IMG/VR virus record: IMGVR_UViG_3300034356_000337
Location: 1 to 35,596 of that record
Origin: a virus
Reading direction: 5' to 3' (one strand)
Length of the DNA: 35,596 bases
The notes beneath the pieces are model-generated. The model worked only from the letters and a program-made list of their open reading frames with translations. It was not told the origin of the DNA and did no database searches. The position numbers and the translations under genes were made by a program. This document shows positions 30,709 to 35,596 of this stretch, one piece after another. Numbering within the stretch: position 1 is the first letter of the stretch; every line of letters starts with the position of its first letter.

Positions 30709-33700
30709 TGGCATACGAAATAGATCTGCCGGACGGGTCTCGTGGGCTAATTCATGATAATGTTCCAAGAGCCAAGGCTCTAGAGGCTGCACAACGCGCC
30801 TATCCAGAAGCATTCCCACCTCCACCTACAGCTTTTAGTCAGGCTTTAAACGCTCCAAGGAATATTGCAAGGGGAGTTGGGTCTGGTCTGGTCCAAGCTG
30901 TAGGGGGGTTAAGCTCTCTCCCATACGCCGCTGCTCGTTATTTCAATCCAGAGATGACTCCGTTTGCAGAGACGGGCTTTGGCAAATCCGTCACAGAAAC
31001 AGAGCAATCATTAGCCCCGACCGATGAAGGTCTTGGGTCTCAGTTTGCACATGGCTTGGGTACATTCGGATCAATGCTTGGTCCGCAAGCTGGTTTAAGA
31101 GGGCTTGGGACAGTAATAAAGGGAGTTGCTCCTCGCGCAGCAGCCCCTGTAGCGGTGGCTCAATCAGCCGGTCTAGGGGCAGAAGAAGCCCGTCAGCGGG
31201 TAGAGACCGCTCGTGCTGAAGGAAAGATAATCAGCCCCGGTCAAGAGTTCGGAGCATTGGCTACCGGCGCTCCTATCGGTCTAACAGAACTCCTCCCAAT
31301 ACAGAATCTATTCAGAGCCACTAAGGGTCTGTCTAAACCTTCTGACTTAACTGCGCTTGCTTATGGCAAGAGAGCGCTACAGCAGGGCGCTGTAGAAGGC
31401 GTACAGGAAGCAGGCTCTGGAGTCTTGCAAGACATAGCCGCTCAACAGATATACAACCCAGACCAAGAGATCGGCGGATCAGCCCTTAAAGAAGGGGCAA
31501 TGGGTGCTGGGGTAGGAGCAGTAGCTCAAGTAGGTCTGGATCTAGTTCTCAGGAAGGACATCCGCAAAGCCTACCAAGCAAGCCTAGCCAAGAAGGATAA
31601 GGAAGAGTTGGATAAAGCTATGCAGGCGGCTAAGGATACCGCTGATGCAGATGCTGCTTCACGCCCTAAAGAGAAGATGGCGGCTGCACAAGACAAGCAT
31701 CCTATCTACAACCCGTTAGGCAACTTCTCAGCCCAGAAGCAGACCGTTGCTGATGACGGGACCACAACCCAGTCAGCAGGTTTAAACGCAGATCATCTGG
31801 CATTCATTAACAAAACAAGGGCAGAAGCAGGCAAGCCTCTACTGAAGGCGTTCTCTGTAGAAGATCTGTCTGATGCCGGTATGCCTCAGCAAGAAATCAG
31901 CAATCTAATTGCAGAGAAGATGGGGTTTGTCCCTAGCGATACAGATGTAGCTAATGCTCCTCAGCACATAGCAACCGTTTTAAACATCGCCGGACAGAAG
32001 AATGTAGATGCTAACTCGCAAGGGTTCAGAGATTTCCTTCGTAGGTCTACAGGAACGGATGATTTAAACAGTATGAGTCCTCCTCAACTGTTCTCTGCTA
32101 TCAAAGCTGTCAGTGCATTGCCTATCTCGAAGACTCCTTTGCAACTGGCAGGCACAAGCGCAACGCGCTTCTCGGAAGAGCAATACGATGTAGCGATAAA
32201 GAATTTAAACGCTGACCATACAGAAGACAACGCTCTCTCGTTAGCGGACACTATCGATAAGATCAAGGGCTACACTGGATTGAAGAACGATGTGGATGCA
32301 GAGTCATTACTGCATACCGCAGCCGGTCGGGGCGACCTGTACGCAAAGTCATACCCCAACCCAGACGGGACGACTAATATCAATGTGCATGTTCCGAACG
32401 CCAACAAGGTAGCTGGCGGTCCTGACGTTAGAGAGAACACATACGCATCTGATTCTGTGCCTGAGTCTTATGTAATTAAGACATCGCAGGGTGATCTAGA
32501 AGAACATGCAACCGAAGAAAAGGCTAAGTCAAGACTCGACACCCTTGCCACTGCGCGGCAGGGTCTTGCGGTCAGGAACACCAGAGAGGCGGCTAAACTA
32601 GGGGACCAGATTGCCCAGAGCCAGACCGAGCTAGACACAATGGCTGCTCAGGGACTGACCAATACCATTGAGTATCAGACCAAGGCTGCAGGCTTAGAAA
32701 GCAAGAACCAAGCAAAGCTCGCTAAGATAGAGAGTTTAAACGCAGCCGCTGAGAATTTGGCAGAGCCTCTGACGGTGGAGCCTAGAGGTGAGAAGATCAC
32801 CACCAAGTCTGACTACACTCTGTACGATAACAACGAGGCAGCCGGAACATTCGACAGTAGAGAAGAAGCGCAAGCACATGCCGTGTCTAAACTTCCTGAC
32901 GATACCCTGCGTCAGATAATAGCCGCTGCGCCTAACCAGAAGGGCAACCTAGCCGCTGAGTTGAGCGTCATGGCTCAGGATGAGCTGAAGGCTAGATACG
33001 GCTCTGTAGAGGGTATACGCGAACCTCATATGGTTGGTAACAAAAAGGCAGAAGAAAGGTTGTTAAGTGCCGGTATGTTTACTGGACGCTTCAAAGAACA
33101 GGCAGCAGAGTTAGACAGAAAGCTTCGTCCGCTGATGACTCGTCTTGGCTTGGGTGATCTGCATTTAAACATCGTTAACGCAATCAGAGCAAGCAACGAA
33201 TCTACGGCAGACGGCGAGTATTCCAAGAAGCTAATAAAGATTGCTATAGATGCCGAGAAACCAATGAGGGTTCTAAGGCATGAGGGTGTCCATGCCCTTA
33301 TAGAGTTGGGTGCTTTCTCTAAAGACCAGCTGAGAGTCCTAGAGAACAAAGCCAAGTCTGAGTGGATCAGCAAATACAATATCATTGAAAGGTATCAGGG
33401 TTTAAACCTCAGCCCAGAGGCATTGATTGAAGAAGCCATTGCTGACGCATTCTCTGACTTTGATCAGACCAAGCCTCCAGCAGGTCTTATCGGCGCTGTG
33501 TTTAACAAGATCAAGTCCTTCATGGAAGCGTTAGGCAACAGCCTTGACGGGATTGGGTTCCATACAGCCGATAGTATCTTTAGCAAGGTGGAGGCTGGTC
33601 GCTTACCCGCCACCAGAGAGCCAACCTCTATGGAGCCTAAATACGGCGCGTTTGAGTATCCCTATGACAAGTCAGTGAAGCTCAAGAAGACCGGCTCGGG

Positions 33701-35596
33701 GGTATGGGGCGGCAACGGGATGGGAACGAGTAAAGCGGATTGGTCTGTTGTTGGTCATCCGAATATAACGATGACCGGAACTAAGGCTGGATATATCGTG
33801 AAGGACTCCAGTACTGGGCATAGAACTGTAGCTGACTCTAAGTCGCACGCCCTTTACAAGATATCAAAACTCCTTGGCAAGGATGAGGCTGGATATACGG
33901 ACACCTCAAAACCATCTACAACCACAACAACAGGAGCGTTCTCTCTGAGAGAAGGACCACCTAAACCGTTGGGTGAGAAGCAAGCTCGTATCTACGCTAG
34001 TGAGCTTGAGAGACTGGTCAAGAGAGTTGGCGAGAGGATTGCAGGGATGGAGTCTGGGAAGACTCTAGAGGACGTTAGAGCGGCTGTTAAGAAGTTACAG
34101 CAATACACTAACGAGGGAATTAAAGGAAAGGAATGGTACGAAGATTCGGCTAAAGCCATCTTGAATGCCTTCAATGGAGACAAGGTTCTTGCTGAGAAGT
34201 TCTTCCAAATCATTTCAATCACCTCAGCCAATACAGAGGTTGCTGCTAACTTTACCAAAGCATCTAAAGCATGGGAGCAGTTTGCCCGTGGTGCTGAGAT
34301 TAAGGTTGGCACAGGAAGAGAGAATAAGGCTGTTAGCGACCTACTGAATTTTGGTATTGACTGGGATGGTCGTAAGACAAATACCTTCTACTCGAACTTC
34401 ATGGATGCAATGGAAGGAAAGGACAGCGGTCGTTCTACCATTGACCTCCACATGACACGGATGCTGTTTGACCGCGACACCCCTACAGACGCTCAGTATG
34501 AATTGGCTGAGAACTTGGTTAGGTTGGTTGCAAGCAAACGGAATCTGCCAGCTAGACAAGTTCAAGCTGCCTCTTGGATAACACAAAAAGCTAAGACAAT
34601 ATTTGAGCGTTATCGTGCGAAGGGTTACAAGAAGGCTCTGAGTGATGCTCAGTTGCGTGAGTACGCAATGGAGATGGCAATCGTAGATTACTCTCATCTA
34701 CTGGGTAAGCGCACAACTCCCCTACCTGTAACAACGAAGCTACAGAAACCATCCGCAGAAACTAGAGCAGAGACTCATGTCATAACCGGAGAAGTCATAC
34801 CATCCGTATCTTCTGAGATGGGACAGGTCGCAGAATTAAAGCATAAAGCCAAAGAAGATTTAAACAAGATAATTCTAGACTCAGGCGCTATTCAAGGAAT
34901 GGCTCGGGCGCTTAACCTTAAAAGCAAAGTTAGGGTATCAGTTGGGAGCGGAGGATATGCTGGAGGCATCACCCCTAATCTAATTGTTCATGTTCATCAT
35001 GATGACCCAGCGATAGCCAAGCAAGATGCAATGGCCTTGTCGCAAGCAATGACCTATGCATTTAAACAAGATGCAGTTCCATTCTTCCGAGCAGACCCAG
35101 CTCTGGCTGACAAAGCGCAGCTAGGATATCGGTTTAGATTTAAACGCAAAGAGCTAACTTTGACGCAAGAAAGAAAGATGTTTAAAGCTCTTCAAGAAGA
35201 GCTTGGTCCATTGGCTGGATATACAAAGACCCGTGCCAATGAATTGGTTCTGATAAACTACACTGGATCAGATGCGTTTGTTGAGTCTGCTGAAGGGTTT
35301 GCAGATATTGCAAAGCGGTTTGAAACTAAGATTAACGAGATTGCCGAACTAGAAGACACTTCAGTGTTTGGCGCAGAATCGGAGTACCCATATCATGACT
35401 GGACAGAGCAGCCTGCTGGAGAAGATCTTATCAAAGGGCTTCAAACTAGCGAAGCCGGACGATCCAATATACTCAGAAGGCTGGACGATGTCCGTGAATC
35501 CTTCAAGTCTTCTGCCAGAGAAGCGGTTAGGTCCGAAGGCAAAGAGCCAAGGTTCTCCCTCCGCCAAACAAAAACCCCAGAGTTTAAACAATGGTT
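30708..35596 (+). CDS. giant polyvalent internal virion protein, HExxH protease domain (3' end outside window)
   Basis: The frame starts at a TAATG junction and stays open to the last base: 1,629 complete codons, no stop. Residues 1-35 are a virion-type opening (YEIDLPDGSRGLIHDNVPRA). Gly/Ala-rich hydrophobic stretches lie at ~52-78 and ~229-281 (GVQEAGSGVLQDIAAQQIYN, GAMGAGVGAVAQVG), and a coiled coil at ~605-690. Zinc-protease motif R-H858-E-G-V-H862 is followed by a likely third ligand E908/E909 in EEAIADAF. A helical domain comes near 1195-1300, and FSLR-bearing linkers occur at ~1079 and near the end. The last residues (PRFSLRQTKTPEFKQW) match the lead-in to ART/PLxxYHGT-type domains of large polyvalent phage proteins. 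Such DarB-like proteins are ejected to disarm host defence. Confidence 0.8.
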   Translation, partial: MAYEIDLPDGSRGLIHDNVPRAKALEAAQRAYPEAFPPPPTAFSQALNAPRNIARGVGSGLVQAVGGLSSLPYAAARYFNPEMTPFAETGFGKSVTETEQSLAPTDEGLGSQFAHGLGTFGSMLGPQAGLRGLGTVIKGVAPRAAAPVAVAQSAGLGAEEARQRVETARAEGKIISPGQEFGALATGAPIGLTELLPIQNLFRATKGLSKPSDLTALAYGKRALQQGAVEGVQEAGSGVLQDIAAQQIYNPDQEIGGSALKEGAMGAGVGAVAQVGLDLVLRKDIRKAYQASLAKKDKEELDKAMQAAKDTADADAASRPKEKMAAAQDKHPIYNPLGNFSAQKQTVADDGTTTQSAGLNADHLAFINKTRAEAGKPLLKAFSVEDLSDAGMPQQEISNLIAEKMGFVPSDTDVANAPQHIATVLNIAGQKNVDANSQGFRDFLRRSTGTDDLNSMSPPQLFSAIKAVSALPISKTPLQLAGTSATRFSEEQYDVAIKNLNADHTEDNALSLADTIDKIKGYTGLKNDVDAESLLHTAAGRGDLYAKSYPNPDGTTNINVHVPNANKVAGGPDVRENTYASDSVPESYVIKTSQGDLEEHATEEKAKSRLDTLATARQGLAVRNTREAAKLGDQIAQSQTELDTMAAQGLTNTIEYQTKAAGLESKNQAKLAKIESLNAAAENLAEPLTVEPRGEKITTKSDYTLYDNNEAAGTFDSREEAQAHAVSKLPDDTLRQIIAAAPNQKGNLAAELSVMAQDELKARYGSVEGIREPHMVGNKKAEERLLSAGMFTGRFKEQAAELDRKLRPLMTRLGLGDLHLNIVNAIRASNESTADGEYSKKLIKIAIDAEKPMRVLRHEGVHALIELGAFSKDQLRVLENKAKSEWISKYNIIERYQGLNLSPEALIEEAIADAFSDFDQTKPPAGLIGAVFNKIKSFMEALGNSLDGIGFHTADSIFSKVEAGRLPATREPTSMEPKYGAFEYPYDKSVKLKKTGSGVWGGNGMGTSKADWSVVGHPNITMTGTKAGYIVKDSSTGHRTVADSKSHALYKISKLLGKDEAGYTDTSKPSTTTTTGAFSLREGPPKPLGEKQARIYASELERLVKRVGERIAGMESGKTLEDVRAAVKKLQQYTNEGIKGKEWYEDSAKAILNAFNGDKVLAEKFFQIISITSANTEVAANFTKASKAWEQFARGAEIKVGTGRENKAVSDLLNFGIDWDGRKTNTFYSNFMDAMEGKDSGRSTIDLHMTRMLFDRDTPTDAQYELAENLVRLVASKRNLPARQVQAASWITQKAKTIFERYRAKGYKKALSDAQLREYAMEMAIVDYSHLLGKRTTPLPVTTKLQKPSAETRAETHVITGEVIPSVSSEMGQVAELKHKAKEDLNKIILDSGAIQGMARALNLKSKVRVSVGSGGYAGGITPNLIVHVHHDDPAIAKQDAMALSQAMTYAFKQDAVPFFRADPALADKAQLGYRFRFKRKELTLTQERKMFKALQEELGPLAGYTKTRANELVLINYTGSDAFVESAEGFADIAKRFETKINEIAELEDTSVFGAESEYPYHDWTEQPAGEDLIKGLQTSEAGRSNILRRLDDVRESFKSSAREAVRSEGKEPRFSLRQTKTPEFKQW

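Noticed and set aside
32084-34697. Several - strand frames of 60-119 codons in the last 4.9 kb
   Set aside because: They are antisense to the single continuous + frame from 30708 to the window end, which I translated without meeting a stop.
1-35596. tRNA genes, integrase or attachment sites
   Set aside because: No cloverleaf, recombinase or att-like repeat was seen; the window holds only late virion, lysis and ejection genes.

Overview
The window is a 35.6 kb piece of a tailed double-stranded DNA phage genome, cut at both ends. Every gene I can support is on the + strand and nearly all are tightly packed. It enters inside the portal gene and leaves inside a very long internal-virion (polyvalent) protein gene. 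I see no tail sheath, baseplate or long tail-tube genes, and there are T7/P22-style adaptor and internal virion proteins, so a short-tailed (podovirus-like) phage is most likely. An Rz-type spanin plus an M15 peptidase endolysin point to a Gram-negative host. The gene set (GroES-like co-chaperonin beside the portal, small proteins ending in KGK/GR-rich tails, glycine-rich and jelly-roll-like fibres) resembles what I remember of uncultured freshwater and marine phages. That habitat is an inference, and no host gene is present to prove it.

Layout. (1) 1-4580, head module: portal C-terminus, a tiny GTG-start gene, GroES-like co-chaperonin, scaffolding protein, a conserved head-associated protein, decoration-like protein and major capsid protein. 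(2) 4581-4756, the only sizeable non-coding gap: a strong intrinsic terminator, a near-consensus sigma70 promoter and a 5' UTR inverted repeat. (3) 4757-8846: a virion-like protein followed by a string of very small genes, many joined by TAATG overlaps. Several of them end in the same lysine/glycine/arginine tail (consensus KKGGSV...ADGIATKGKTKGR-hydrophobic-hydrophobic). (4) 8847-12255: head-tail adaptor, zinc-ribbon protein, tail-tubular-like protein and small structural proteins. (5) 12257-21017: about 8.8 kb of fibre genes and fibre chaperones with clear internal duplication. (6) 21026-22341: lysis cassette (membrane protein, holin, spanin, endolysin). (7) 22341-35596: large tail/hub protein, a pentapeptide-repeat fibre, a cupin-like protein, and an ejection module of internal virion proteins with a GNAT-like protein. 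It ends with a >1,629-residue protein carrying an HExxH metalloprotease motif.

How the parts fit: the head genes build the procapsid, with the co-chaperonin probably helping host GroEL fold the capsid protein. The adaptor and tubular proteins close the head. The fibre block supplies interchangeable receptor-binding parts. The internal virion proteins are probably ejected with the DNA. The most unusual signals are the family of tail-sharing mini-genes at 6173-8297, the strong excess of TTTAAAC/GTTTAAAC (densest in the last gene), an exact ten-copy 20-residue repeat protein, a pentapeptide helix grafted onto a tail protein, and a 13-G run inside a structural gene. All identifications come from reading the sequence and from memory of protein families; no database search was run.
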